64,000 nt of DNA, from assembly GCF_000425125.1 (NCBI RefSeq), contig NZ_AULE01000031.1, positions 186,001 to 250,000 on the forward strand, written 5' to 3'. Position 1 is the stretch's first letter, and each line of letters opens with the position of its first letter. Positions 53,386-61,986 of the stretch are shown one piece after another. Source of the stretch: Paenibacillus taiwanensis DSM 18679 (GTDB lineage: Bacteria > Bacillota > Bacilli > Paenibacillales > Paenibacillaceae). The position numbers and the translations under genes were made by a program. The notes below the pieces were generated by a model that saw nothing but the letters and a program-made list of their open reading frames with translations, was not told where the DNA came from and did no database searches.

Positions 53386-53477
53386 CCTGCACGTACAATT
53401 AAGCCTGCGCACAAGCCGACTGACAGTCGCTTGTAATAAGCAGGTCCCTTCACCGAGTAGAGTACCCGCGCTGAAGA

Positions 53478-53555
53478 TTATGCCGTAGAGTCCGACGAAA
53501 GACACTTCGTAATATGCAATTGCTGAGTTCTGCTATTCGTAATGGTCACCTTCAT
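53478..53555 (-). CDS. Possible 25-residue peptide
   Basis: The frame starts ATG three bases after AGGAGG; a GTG two codons later has a better nine-base spacing. The product begins MKVTITNSRTQ, has one Cys and several Ser/Thr, and no hydrophobic segment. It lies at the very start of a predicted transcript. Whether the peptide matters or only its translation does is unknown. Confidence 0.4.
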   Translation of the reverse strand: MKVTITNSRTQQLHITKCLSSDSTA

Positions 53556-53583
53556 CGGCCTCCTTTCATGAAAATATGTTTAT

Positions 53584-53613
53584 ATATTAGAGTATTAATC
53601 CAATCTTTGTCAA
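53584..53613 (-). promoter_or_regulatory. Sigma-A-type promoter of the small transcript
   Basis: On the minus strand, TTGACA and TAATAT are 18 bases apart. Transcription would start near 53577, just before the AGGAGG site. Confidence 0.7.
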
Positions 53614-53624
53614 CCCTCACATGT

Positions 53625-53660
53625 AAAAAAGAGCTACCCGCCCTGCCAAGCGGATAGCCC
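53625..53660 (-). terminator. Terminator after the solute-binding protein gene
   Basis: GGGCTATCCGC and GCGGGTAGCTC arms, read on the minus strand, form a hairpin followed by six T. Confidence 0.85.
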
Positions 53661-53751
53661 TCACTCCTTACTATTGAGTTCTCACGAGGATGATGAAATG
53701 AGCCTTCTGTCTTTAGGTTGCACAATCCAATCAGCATACAACCGTTAATTG

Positions 53752-55047
53752 TTACTTTTTCTTCAAATTGTCCCAGGCCTTTTGGAAATCTACCAGCAAC
53801 GCTGTTTTATCCATCTTACCTGCGATATAAGCTTGAATAGAATTACCGAATTCTTGCGTCACACCGTCTGGATATTTGAACCAGTTCCAGCTTAACACTT
53901 TATTATCTTGGCTGTACTTGGTTACTTCTGCTGCAATATCACCCAAATCCTCAGCAGTAGCTGGAATAGTGGAGAATGCTGGAATAAACTTGAATTCCTT
54001 TGCAATATATTGCTTACCGATATCAGAGCTTACCATCCAGTTTAAAAAAGTTTTTGCTTCTTCTTTTACTTTGGAATTTTTGTTAACGACCCAGTTGTTC
54101 GGCACGCCAACTAACAGCTTATCATTCTTCGCCGCATCGTTATCAATTGGCATCGGCAGCACGCCCAAGTTCAAATCCTTGTTAATGCCGTCGATCTGCA
54201 CTTGCGTCCAGTTGCCCTGCTGCATCATCGCCGTTTCACCTTTGGCGAACAACGTTACTTGTGTATTGTAATCGGTCGTTAACGGGTTTTTGTTGCCATA
54301 CTTCACCGTTAAATCAAGCATGTTCGACCAATTCTCGAACTCTTTGCTGCCCGCAATTTTGGCAGAGCCATCATTCAAGCCCTTTATAAACGCATTAGGG
54401 TCCTGCTGCTGAGCAAACGCCACATTCAAGTTATGAATACCGAGAATCCACCATTCTTGATAGCCATTGGAAAATGGAGTAATACCTGCTGCTTGCAGCT
54501 TTTTAGCCGCATCCTCCAATTGAGTTAAGGTTTTCGGCAACTCCGTGATGCCGGCTTTAGCAAATAAATCTTTGTTGTAGATGAAACCATAACCTTCGAG
54601 GTTCATCGGTTGTCCGTACAGCTTGCCATCCTTGGTCATAGGCTCCTTGGCAAGAGGAATTACATCCTTCACCCAAGGTTCAGCAGACAAGTCCTCCAAG
54701 TGCTCCATCCAGGTTTCCATTTCTTGAAAACCACCGTTGTTAAATATATCAGGCGCATCATTTGAAGCAAACTTTGCTTTCAGCGCTGCACCATAGTCTG
54801 CACCGCCACCTACTGTCTGGATGTCCAGCTTAATGTTCGGATGCGTCTTCTCAAATTCACCCTTCAAGCGATTTAACGCCTCAGCGATCTCTACTTTGAA
54901 TTGGAAAATCTTCACGGTCTTTATTTCCTTGCTGCCATTATCCGCGCCATTCGAACTACTTTCATCAGACCCTTTTGACCCACAACCGGCCAGCATAACG
55001 GATACTGCCAATAACATCAACAAAGATAATTTCGCAACACGTTTCAT
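53752..55047 (-). CDS. Sugar ABC transporter solute-binding lipoprotein (family 1)
   Basis: The 431-residue lipoprotein captures a sugar, probably an oligosaccharide, outside the membrane. It has a lipobox (VMLAGC), a Ser/Asn/Gly linker and the family 1 pattern: FEKTHPNIKLDIQTV, DAPDIFNNGG, YGQPMNLEGYGFIYNKDLF, KGETAMMQQGNW and FLNWMVSSDIGKQYI. It has its own promoter with an activator box and a cre-like site, in addition to readthrough from the two permease genes upstream. No ATPase is encoded nearby, so a shared MsmX-type ATPase must power the system. Confidence 0.92.
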   Translation of the reverse strand: MKRVAKLSLLMLLAVSVMLAGCGSKGSDESSSNGADNGSKEIKTVKIFQFKVEIAEALNRLKGEFEKTHPNIKLDIQTVGGGADYGAALKAKFASNDAPDIFNNGGFQEMETWMEHLEDLSAEPWVKDVIPLAKEPMTKDGKLYGQPMNLEGYGFIYNKDLFAKAGITELPKTLTQLEDAAKKLQAAGITPFSNGYQEWWILGIHNLNVAFAQQQDPNAFIKGLNDGSAKIAGSKEFENWSNMLDLTVKYGNKNPLTTDYNTQVTLFAKGETAMMQQGNWTQVQIDGINKDLNLGVLPMPIDNDAAKNDKLLVGVPNNWVVNKNSKVKEEAKTFLNWMVSSDIGKQYIAKEFKFIPAFSTIPATAEDLGDIAAEVTKYSQDNKVLSWNWFKYPDGVTQEFGNSIQAYIAGKMDKTALLVDFQKAWDNLKKK

Positions 55048-55190
55048 CCGTAAGACCTCCCCTTAGTTCTTGCACCTTCACTATTACTACTTATTGTTTC
55101 TCTACTTTGCTGCTTTATAAGCAGCGCATTTGTTGCAAAGTTGGCAGCAGAGACTTGTTTCAGGCCGCTGTGCTAACTTGTTATGCCCCC

Positions 55191-55256
55191 ATTATATTGG
55201 CCTTTTGCAAACGGTTGCACCGATGAAATTGACCACTCAGGTGTAAATCATTGACC
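55191..55256 (-). promoter_or_regulatory. Activator-type promoter of the binding-protein gene
   Basis: On the minus strand a TATAAT -10 (55191-55196) has no good -35. Starting 60 bases upstream, the box GGTCAATGATTTACACC (55240-55256) is followed 22 bases later by a second TGGTCAA. The same box occurs before the permease operon at the same spacing, so the AraC-type regulator encoded next to it is the likely activator. Confidence 0.65.
55206..55219. promoter_or_regulatory. cre-like site (CcpA) in the binding-protein promoter
   Basis: TGCAAACGGTTGCA fits the cre consensus at all fixed positions and lies between the activator box and the -10 element. CcpA bound here would block transcription when a preferred sugar is present. 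Confidence 0.65.
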
Positions 55257-55314
55257 AACTTACTTTCTCGTAAACACGGGATGCTATTGGACACACATCG
55301 TCTCATCTTGGCAT

Positions 55315-56160
55315 TTATCCTTTGACGGAACCCGCTGTAATCCCTTCAATAATGTACTTTTGCATCGCTAAGAAGAAGATGACAATCGGCAAAATGCCAA
55401 GCGTCAACGCTGGCAGTGCCAAATCCCACTGCTTGGTGTATTGTCCAAAGAACGAATAAGTCGCCAGCGGAATCGTCCGCAACTCTGCACTTTGCAGCAT
55501 CAGGGATGGAAGCAAGTAATCGTTCCAGATCCAGAGGCTGTTCAAAATTACAACGGTAACAAACATCGGTTTCAACAGCGGAAATACAATTTTCCAAAAT
55601 ACGCCATAAGGAGTGCAGCCGTCTACGACTGCGGCTTCTTCAATTTCCAACGGCACCGATTTCGTGAAGCCGTGGAACAAGAAGATGGACAAGGGTGCCC
55701 CGAAACCAAGGTAACACATAATAAGTCCTGTGCGGCTATCCGCCAAGTCCAACCAGCCCGCCACCTTGACAAGTGGAATCATAACCGATTGAAATGGGAT
55801 AACCATCGCGGCTACAAACATCATAAACAAAAACTGATTTGTGCGACTATTATGACGTACCATGCGATAAGCTGCCATCGCACTTATAATTGCTATTAAC
55901 AATATACTAACTACCGTTACGAGCAGCGAATTCATAAATGCCTCTGGGAAACGGGTAATCTCCCACGCCCGCTGGTAATTGCTCCATTCAAATGTGGACG
56001 GCCAGCTGGCTGCATTAGAAAGCAAATCTCCAAATGATTTGACAGAGTTAGCGAGCAAGAAATAAAACGGAACCAAGAAGACAAGTCCTGCTGCAATCAT
56101 CAAAAGTTCAAGCGCAAAAGTTTTGACGGAATAATCCCGCTTCATCTTTGACTTCGACAT
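55315..56160 (-). CDS. Sugar ABC transporter permease (MalG/carbohydrate type)
   Basis: The 281-residue permease has six membrane segments and the ATPase-contact loop EEAAVVDGCTPYGVFWKIVFP (EAA motif), given here in part as EEAAVVDGC. It pairs with the permease upstream. Its ATG overlaps that gene's stop by one base (TAATG), so the two are coupled. Confidence 0.92.
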   Translation of the reverse strand: MSKSKMKRDYSVKTFALELLMIAAGLVFLVPFYFLLANSVKSFGDLLSNAASWPSTFEWSNYQRAWEITRFPEAFMNSLLVTVVSILLIAIISAMAAYRMVRHNSRTNQFLFMMFVAAMVIPFQSVMIPLVKVAGWLDLADSRTGLIMCYLGFGAPLSIFLFHGFTKSVPLEIEEAAVVDGCTPYGVFWKIVFPLLKPMFVTVVILNSLWIWNDYLLPSLMLQSAELRTIPLATYSFFGQYTKQWDLALPALTLGILPIVIFFLAMQKYIIEGITAGSVKG

Positions 56161-57041
56161 TACACCTCAACCTCCTTGCTCTTTGTGATGCGAACTTGAA
56201 TGAGCGTTATGAGCGCCACAACAACAAAGAATAAGAGCGCTTTGGCTGTCCCTAAGCCATAACGGTTATTTTGAAACGCTTCCAAATAAATATTCAGCGC
56301 TACGGATTCTGTCGATTTAAATGGCCCGCCCTTCGTAAGCGACAAGTTCAAATCAAACATTTTAAACGACCACGAGATCGCAAGGAACAAACATACGGTT
56401 ACTGCTGGCATAATTAGCGGAATAATAACCGTCCGTAATATTTGTAGCTTAGAGGCACCGTCGATCTCGGCAGCTTCCAGCACATCCTTTGGCACATTGG
56501 TCATACCTGCGATGTAGATTACCATCAAGTAACCGGCCGTCTGCCATACAAATACGATAATAATTCCCCAAAAAGCCGTCATCTCGTCGCCCAGCCAAGG
56601 TAGATTAAAGAACGACCACCCCGTAGATTCCCCGATAGCCGAAAAACCTTTAACGAAGATAAACTGCCAAATAAATCCAAGCAACAAACCACCAATGACA
56701 TTTGGCATAAAAAATACAGTTCGCAGTGCATTACGCAGCTTTAATGGCTTCGTCAACACGTAAGCAAACACAAATCCAAACAAATTCGTTAATACGACTC
56801 CGACGACTGTAAATTTAACGGTAAACCAAAAGGCAGCAAAATAATCCGATCCATTGGTAAAGATCGCTTTAAAATTATCAAGACCAACCCATGCTACCGT
56901 TCCGGCAACACCGTTCCAGTCCGTGAAGGAGTAGTACATGCCAAGCAAAAATGGAATTCCGACGATAAGAGTAAAAAAGAAAGTCGCCGGTCCGACGAAA
57001 AAGAGTTGTTGTCCAAGCTGTGACCATGCTTTGCGTGACAT
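56160..57041 (-). CDS. Sugar ABC transporter permease (MalF/UgpA type)
   Basis: The 293-residue permease has six membrane segments, the opening FFVGPATFFFTLIVGIPFLL and the EAA loop VLEAAEIDGASKLQ. It is the first gene of the transporter operon, about 100 bases after a predicted activator-dependent promoter. The operon is divergent from the sensor kinase gene. Confidence 0.92.
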   Translation of the reverse strand: MSRKAWSQLGQQLFFVGPATFFFTLIVGIPFLLGMYYSFTDWNGVAGTVAWVGLDNFKAIFTNGSDYFAAFWFTVKFTVVGVVLTNLFGFVFAYVLTKPLKLRNALRTVFFMPNVIGGLLLGFIWQFIFVKGFSAIGESTGWSFFNLPWLGDEMTAFWGIIIVFVWQTAGYLMVIYIAGMTNVPKDVLEAAEIDGASKLQILRTVIIPLIMPAVTVCLFLAISWSFKMFDLNLSLTKGGPFKSTESVALNIYLEAFQNNRYGLGTAKALLFFVVVALITLIQVRITKSKEVEV

Positions 57042-57145
57042 CCGCCTCGCCCCTTTTCATGAGAGTATCGTCCAATCGTGTCGTTCAGTATGAGAGCTGG
57101 CTGTAACAATGACGTTTAACCTTTCTGACATCATATGATATCCTC

Positions 57146-57211
57146 ATTATGAATCGGGAGCACTCAAGGCAACACCGAATGAGATGAACGGATTGGTGTA
57201 AAATATTGACC
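57146..57211 (-). promoter_or_regulatory. Activator-type promoter of the permease genes
   Basis: On the minus strand CATAAT (57146-57151) has no good -35. The box GGTCAATATTTTACACC at 57195-57211 begins 60 bases upstream of the -10, exactly as in the binding-protein promoter. The box also touches the ribosome binding site of the divergent kinase gene, so the regulator might limit its own expression. Confidence 0.65.
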
Positions 57212-57223
57212 GGAGGATTAAAC

Positions 57224-59140
57224 ATGCGCTGGAATAGTATCCGAACGAAGCTGATCTGCTTCCTGCTTATTGCCACCATCGTGCCAACCATCGCTACGAT
57301 GGTGATCACATATGTCTACAATTCACACTCGTTGCGAGAGCGTGCATTGGAAGAAAATCAGCGGCTTATTTACCAAGGCAAACAGAACCTGCTAAATATG
57401 CTGGACAACTTAAACAGAAGCTCCTTGTCTGTCTACACGGACTTTGAATTTTTCCGTATGCTCGAGCGAGGATACAACGATACGCAGATGGAAGCCCAAA
57501 CCTATACGATGCTGCAAAATATCGAGTCTTCGATGCGAGACATTTGGCAGGTGTATTTATATCGCAGCGAAGTGAAGCGGTCTACACTCATGGTGCAAAG
57601 TGTACCCCGTCGTCAGTATGATGTGGAACCTTACGTAAGCGCTCTTCGCTATACAGAACAAGGCATTCGGATGCAGCCGACACATATGAGTCATACTTAC
57701 GGGTTCTCGACGTCACCGTACTTTTTTCCTAGCATTAAGGTGTTTACGATACATCGGCCCATATACAAGACCCCTTCGACTGAGCGTCTTGGCATGCTGT
57801 CCATCGATGTGAAGCTGGATGCCATCTCGGAAATTAGCGAGCAGCTCTATGTAAGGGACAAGGAGCAATTATATATTGTCGATGAAGACGGCTATATCGT
57901 CTATTCAGACAACCGCGAGCGTCTTGGCAAGAAAGTTCAAGAGCCCTGGATGACACCAGAGCTGCTAAAGGCAGGTAAAAGCGGTCATTTTGAATATGAT
58001 CAGGCTCTGTACGTACATGAAAGCATTGACTCACCAATTGCACAATGGACCGTTATTAAACGGATACCTAATACTTATCTGCTGTTAGATGCGAAGCGGG
58101 CCGTGTCGTTTAATATGATGCTATTAGCGATCTCCCTGCTTATCATTGTAGCGGCCACTTTATGGATTACGATTCGTATTACAGAGCCCATTCGTCGCTT
58201 GATGCGTTATATGAATCAAATTCAGGCCGGAAATTTGAATGTAGACATTCAGGTGGGAAGTGAAGACGAGATTGGTGTCATGTCAAAGCGTTTCCGCAGC
58301 ATGATGGATACGATTAACAATCTTATTTTGCAGGAATATAAGCTGGAGCTTGCGAATAAGACGAATCAGCTCAAAGCATTGCAGGCGCAAATCAATCCAC
58401 ATTTTATGAATAACGCGCTGCAGTCTATTGGCACATTAGCGCTTCAGCATCAGGCGCCACATATTTACTCGTTAATTGCGGCGCTAGCCAAAATGATGCG
58501 CTACAGCATGTTTAATGAGGAAAGTACAGCGACGCTCAGAGCAGAGGTTGAGCATGTGCAAGCCTACTTGAAGTTGCAGGGGCAGCGGTTTGAGCATACA
58601 TTTGATGTGCAGATGGATATTGATCCAACGACGCTTCATCTGATTGTGCCTAAAATGACGCTGCAGCCTATCGTCGAGAATTACTTCAAGCATGGCCTTG
58701 ATCGTACGGTACAAGGTGGGATGCTCCGAATCACAAGCCGATGGGCAAACGAGCATACAGTAGAGTTAATCGTGGAAGACAACGGGTTTGGCATCCCACC
58801 AGACAAGCTGGAACAATTAAACCACCGGCTTCAAGAAAGCTCGGTTCAATCTGGCAGCGGATATCACGGAACTGCTCATGCTGTGCAAATGTGCACGTCT
58901 CTGCCAGAGCCAAGTTTGTCTGCTTTGCAGGATGAGAGTAAGAGGTTAAATATGGACGGCGCTGGAACGGCGGATGAAGCCTTGTCAAGAATCGGCTTAA
59001 TGAATGTGTTGACACGACTGCACATCTTTAGCAGTCAGCACGCCAGTATGCAGCTTGAAGCAGTCGATCCACACGGAGCTAGAGTGAAGATACAGATGAA
59101 GGTGGGACAAGAGCTGAATGAAGGCACTAATCGTGGATGA
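57224..59140 (+). CDS. Two-component sensor histidine kinase, YesM-like
   Basis: The 638-residue kinase has a first membrane helix near residues 8-27, a large external sensor domain of about 260 residues, a second helix near 295-315, and then HAMP (RLMRYMNQIQAGNLNVDI). The His_kinase domain follows with QINPHFMNNALQSIG (phospho-His), and a HATPase domain with PIVENYFKHGL and VEDNGFGIP. The ATPase domain contains an extra stretch of about 60 residues before SRIGLMNV. The ATG at 57224 lies seven bases after GGAGG. The regulator gene overlaps its end by 23 bases. Confidence 0.92.
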   Translation: MRWNSIRTKLICFLLIATIVPTIATMVITYVYNSHSLRERALEENQRLIYQGKQNLLNMLDNLNRSSLSVYTDFEFFRMLERGYNDTQMEAQTYTMLQNIESSMRDIWQVYLYRSEVKRSTLMVQSVPRRQYDVEPYVSALRYTEQGIRMQPTHMSHTYGFSTSPYFFPSIKVFTIHRPIYKTPSTERLGMLSIDVKLDAISEISEQLYVRDKEQLYIVDEDGYIVYSDNRERLGKKVQEPWMTPELLKAGKSGHFEYDQALYVHESIDSPIAQWTVIKRIPNTYLLLDAKRAVSFNMMLLAISLLIIVAATLWITIRITEPIRRLMRYMNQIQAGNLNVDIQVGSEDEIGVMSKRFRSMMDTINNLILQEYKLELANKTNQLKALQAQINPHFMNNALQSIGTLALQHQAPHIYSLIAALAKMMRYSMFNEESTATLRAEVEHVQAYLKLQGQRFEHTFDVQMDIDPTTLHLIVPKMTLQPIVENYFKHGLDRTVQGGMLRITSRWANEHTVELIVEDNGFGIPPDKLEQLNHRLQESSVQSGSGYHGTAHAVQMCTSLPEPSLSALQDESKRLNMDGAGTADEALSRIGLMNVLTRLHIFSSQHASMQLEAVDPHGARVKIQMKVGQELNEGTNRG

Positions 59141-60782
59141 TGAAGCACACGTAAGGGCAGCGATACGACTGCTTGTCGATTGGAAGCAATACGGTATTAC
59201 CCATATAGACGAAGCCTCCGATGGCGAACAAGCTATTGCGAGTATTATGCAGGTAAAGCCGCAAATCATTATAACAGATATGATGATGCCAAATGTAAGC
59301 GGCATGAAGCTAATGGAATGGGTCAGCGCAAATAGTCCTGACAGCAAGCTGATCGCGATCAGCGGACATGGTGATTTCAATCTGGTTCGCCATACGCTGA
59401 AGCATGGCGGCATAGATTACATTCTAAAACCAATTGAGCAGGACGCAGTAAATGAAGCCATTGCCAAAGCCGTTACAGCCTGGATCAAGGAAGAGGAAGA
59501 GCGTGCGACAAGATACTCGCAGCAGATTCAAATGAACGAGTTCAAGCCTGTTATTACGGAGAAACTATGGTCAGGACTAATTGACGACCCGATCGCACAG
59601 TCCACTGTTGTTCGACGCCTACAGCATACGTTTGGTTTGGCTGCCGACATTAAACATATCCGCATGGCACTTGTCTTTGTGGATTCCACAGATGAGAAAT
59701 TCAAGCAGAAGTTTGGCAATAACAGCGATCTGCTCTATTTCTCACTCGTCAACATTATGGAGGAGTATGTAAACCGCGGCATGAAACGCGGAGTCGTGTT
59801 CCGTCATTGGAACGCGCCTGGGGAAATCGTCATTGCGATGTGGCACCAGCCAGATGCGTTGGAGGCGGTGCTACAGGATATTAATGAAGCATTACACATG
59901 ACGATGCACCGTCGTCTACACTTTGGCATCAGCAGTGTAAATACGTTTCCAGAAGGCATGCCGCAATGTTATGCGGACACAAAGCGGGCGCTTAATTTGC
60001 GCAACCTGCTTCTGACAGGACGCTATTTACACCATGCGCCTGCTGTGGATGTTAAAGCAGAAGAGCATCTGCCTACTTCTGGCGCTGACACCGTTTCGCC
60101 TGAGTCGAAGAGCATTCGCATGGCGGCTTATGAGGAAAGCTGGAAGCTCGCTGTATTAAGCGGCAGCGCCGGAGAAATATCGGCAGTCATCAAGCCATTC
60201 ATCGACGCGATCAAGACGACCGGCTTCATCTCTCCGCGTCAAATTCGCGATTGCTACCGCGAGTGGGAGACGATACGCGCCAATATCGCGCATGAAGCGG
60301 TTGGTGACGCAGCAGAATCGTTGCTGCGGGATAATCCCTCGTTAACCGACCGCGACGCCAGCAATACAGCTGCACCATTCTCACTTGAATGGTGGCAGCA
60401 GGTGTGGCAGCGAGAGTTGACCGTGTTGGCGGATGCCTGCTTTGCACAGCAAGGGCAGGAGCAGCATATCATTTTCGACATCGCCAAATATGTCGAGCAA
60501 CACTATCATGAAGAGTTGTCGCTGCAAGATATGGCGACACGTTTCTACGTCAGCCGCGAGTACATCTCACGCAAGTTCAAGCAGCAGTTTGGCATCAACT
60601 TATCGGATTATTTGACAAGCATTCGTACAGAGAAAGCCAAGCTGCTCCTGCTTAATCCTCACCTGCGCATTTCACAGGTAGCTGTAATGGTTGGCATCCA
60701 GGATGAAAAATATTTTAGCAAAGTATTTAAAAAGCAAGTTGGCGTGTCTCCGAATGAATACCGCAAAAGTAAACAAGTTTAG
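59118..60782 (+). CDS. AraC-type response regulator, YesN-like
   Basis: The 554-residue regulator has a receiver (LIVDDEAHVR, Asp in IITDMMMPNVSG, Lys in ILKPIEQ), a middle domain of about 300 residues, and two helix-turn-helix units at the C terminus (LSLQDMATRFYVSREYISRKF in part, ISQVAVMVGIQDEKYFSKVF in part). It is phosphorylated by the overlapping kinase and should activate the divergent sugar transporter genes through the paired boxes found there. Confidence 0.93.
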   Translation: MKALIVDDEAHVRAAIRLLVDWKQYGITHIDEASDGEQAIASIMQVKPQIIITDMMMPNVSGMKLMEWVSANSPDSKLIAISGHGDFNLVRHTLKHGGIDYILKPIEQDAVNEAIAKAVTAWIKEEEERATRYSQQIQMNEFKPVITEKLWSGLIDDPIAQSTVVRRLQHTFGLAADIKHIRMALVFVDSTDEKFKQKFGNNSDLLYFSLVNIMEEYVNRGMKRGVVFRHWNAPGEIVIAMWHQPDALEAVLQDINEALHMTMHRRLHFGISSVNTFPEGMPQCYADTKRALNLRNLLLTGRYLHHAPAVDVKAEEHLPTSGADTVSPESKSIRMAAYEESWKLAVLSGSAGEISAVIKPFIDAIKTTGFISPRQIRDCYREWETIRANIAHEAVGDAAESLLRDNPSLTDRDASNTAAPFSLEWWQQVWQRELTVLADACFAQQGQEQHIIFDIAKYVEQHYHEELSLQDMATRFYVSREYISRKFKQQFGINLSDYLTSIRTEKAKLLLLNPHLRISQVAVMVGIQDEKYFSKVFKKQVGVSPNEYRKSKQV

Positions 60783-61105
60783 GTAAAAACTGCCTAGGCA
60801 TATATCTTAACTTTTAGTCCGAATGCCAGCCAAAATGTGGCCCCTGCTACTCCTTCCATGCTGAATGACGTTAATGGACTTCATGACAGCAGGGGAGGAG
60901 CCCTTATAATACTTATGGCTATCCAAAGTAGGCGGCATAACCAAGCAACAAACTAAAGAGTCTATACTTTCAACTCCCTCAGCTTCATGGCTTGGCATAA
61001 TTGAGGAAAAAGTATCGTATGGTGGAATAAAGCGATTTCTAGGCGCACGATGTTGTCCCTTTTTAACAAAATAATTGTGGCGCTCATCATTGAGGAGGTT
61101 GCAAG
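60783..61105. other. Intergenic region with an inverted repeat
   Basis: No gene is supported. CCCCTGCT and AGCAGGGG form an inverted repeat at about 60840-60895, with a long loop and no T run, which may end the regulator transcript. A promoter for the TspO-like gene should lie at 60900-61090 but was not resolved. Confidence 0.4.
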
Positions 61106-61873
61106 ATGCAATCAGCAGGAACATGGAAATGGTTAAACCTTTTAACTGTCGTTGCCGTCATTGCCATCAACGCGCTCGCCAACATAATCCCATTCAACGG
61201 GAAAACAACCGGGGAAATTTCAGCCATGTTCCCTGTGCTAATCACCCCGGCTCCATACACTTTCAGCATATGGGGACTCATATACGTGCTGTTAGTCGGA
61301 TTTGCAATCTATCAAGTGCTGCCTAGTCATTTTCAAATCGTCCGTCAGATTGGTCCTTTATTTGTATTAAGCAATCTTTTTAATGTGGCATGGCTGCTCT
61401 TGTGGCATTATGCTTACCAGCAGGTGTGGCTGTCTCTGATTGCAATGATAGGACTACTCGTTAGCTTGATCTTTATTTATACGAATGTACGACGGAATGA
61501 ATTATCGTCAAAAGGTGAGCGTTGGTTTGTGAGATTACCCTTTAGTATCTATCTCGCATGGATCTTTGTAGCCTCGATCGTTAATACAGCAGTCGTCCTC
61601 TATGATCGAGAATGGAACGGCATGGGACTTGGCCAAGAAGTATGGACCGTTATCGGATTAGCTTTAGGTGCTTTACTGGCGTGGCTTATAGGCGGTCCCA
61701 ATCGAGATTCTGCCTTTGTGCTTGTCTTCGTCTGGGCATACATCGGTATAGCAGTAGCCAATCAGAGCCATGTCGGCATTTTCTACACTGCTCTTGGCCT
61801 TAGTGCGTTGTTAGCTTTATTTGCCATTACACTTCCGTTCCGATCTAAGCGCGGCGCCCCATATACGTTATAA
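61106..61873 (+). CDS. TspO/MBR-like tryptophan-rich membrane protein
   Basis: The 255-residue membrane protein has seven to eight hydrophobic segments with many Trp. Family-like segments are PAPYTFSIWGLIYVLLVGFA, LFNVAWLLLWHYAY and RLPFSIYLAWIFVASIVN. These belong to the longer tryptophan-rich sensory protein group related to TspO, possibly binding porphyrins or other ligands. GGAGG lies seven bases before the ATG. It is monocistronic. Confidence 0.8.
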   Translation: MQSAGTWKWLNLLTVVAVIAINALANIIPFNGKTTGEISAMFPVLITPAPYTFSIWGLIYVLLVGFAIYQVLPSHFQIVRQIGPLFVLSNLFNVAWLLLWHYAYQQVWLSLIAMIGLLVSLIFIYTNVRRNELSSKGERWFVRLPFSIYLAWIFVASIVNTAVVLYDREWNGMGLGQEVWTVIGLALGALLAWLIGGPNRDSAFVLVFVWAYIGIAVANQSHVGIFYTALGLSALLALFAITLPFRSKRGAPYTL

Positions 61874-61882
61874 TTTAAATAC

Positions 61883-61935
61883 AAGCAGCGCGTTGTTGAT
61901 GTCCGTTATAAACTGACATCAACAACGCGCTGCTT
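61883..61935. terminator. Bidirectional terminator with perfect 21-bp stem
   Basis: The arms at 61883-61903 and 61915-61935 are perfectly complementary over 21 bases (AAGCAGCGCG...). They lie between the converging TspO-like and P-type ATPase genes. Confidence 0.88.
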
Positions 61936-61986
61936 GCTTTCCTTATAACGGAGTAACCGGAAATGAACTTCGGATGAGTTAGTATT

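Larger units (their letters stand above)
53357..53577 (-). ncRNA. Compact small transcript upstream of rtcB (putative sRNA/leader)
   Basis: A strong promoter, a ribosome binding site with a 25-codon frame, a structured segment (CCTGC/GCAGG outer arms and ACAAGC/GCTTGT inner arms at 53404-53444) and a strong terminator (53357-53385) form one unit of about 220 bases. It matches no RNA family I recognise. It may be an independent small RNA, a peptide gene or the leader of rtcB. Confidence 0.5.

Noticed and set aside
53386-53560. tRNA-like or Y-RNA-like element upstream of rtcB
   Set aside because: No T-loop sequence, acceptor pairing or CCA is visible, and there is no Rsr gene. The region is reported only as a structured small transcript.
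60807-61124. Minus-strand frame of 105 codons overlapping the start of the TspO-like gene
   Set aside because: It has no ribosome binding site, no recognisable composition or motif, and covers the leader and start of a well-supported plus-strand gene.
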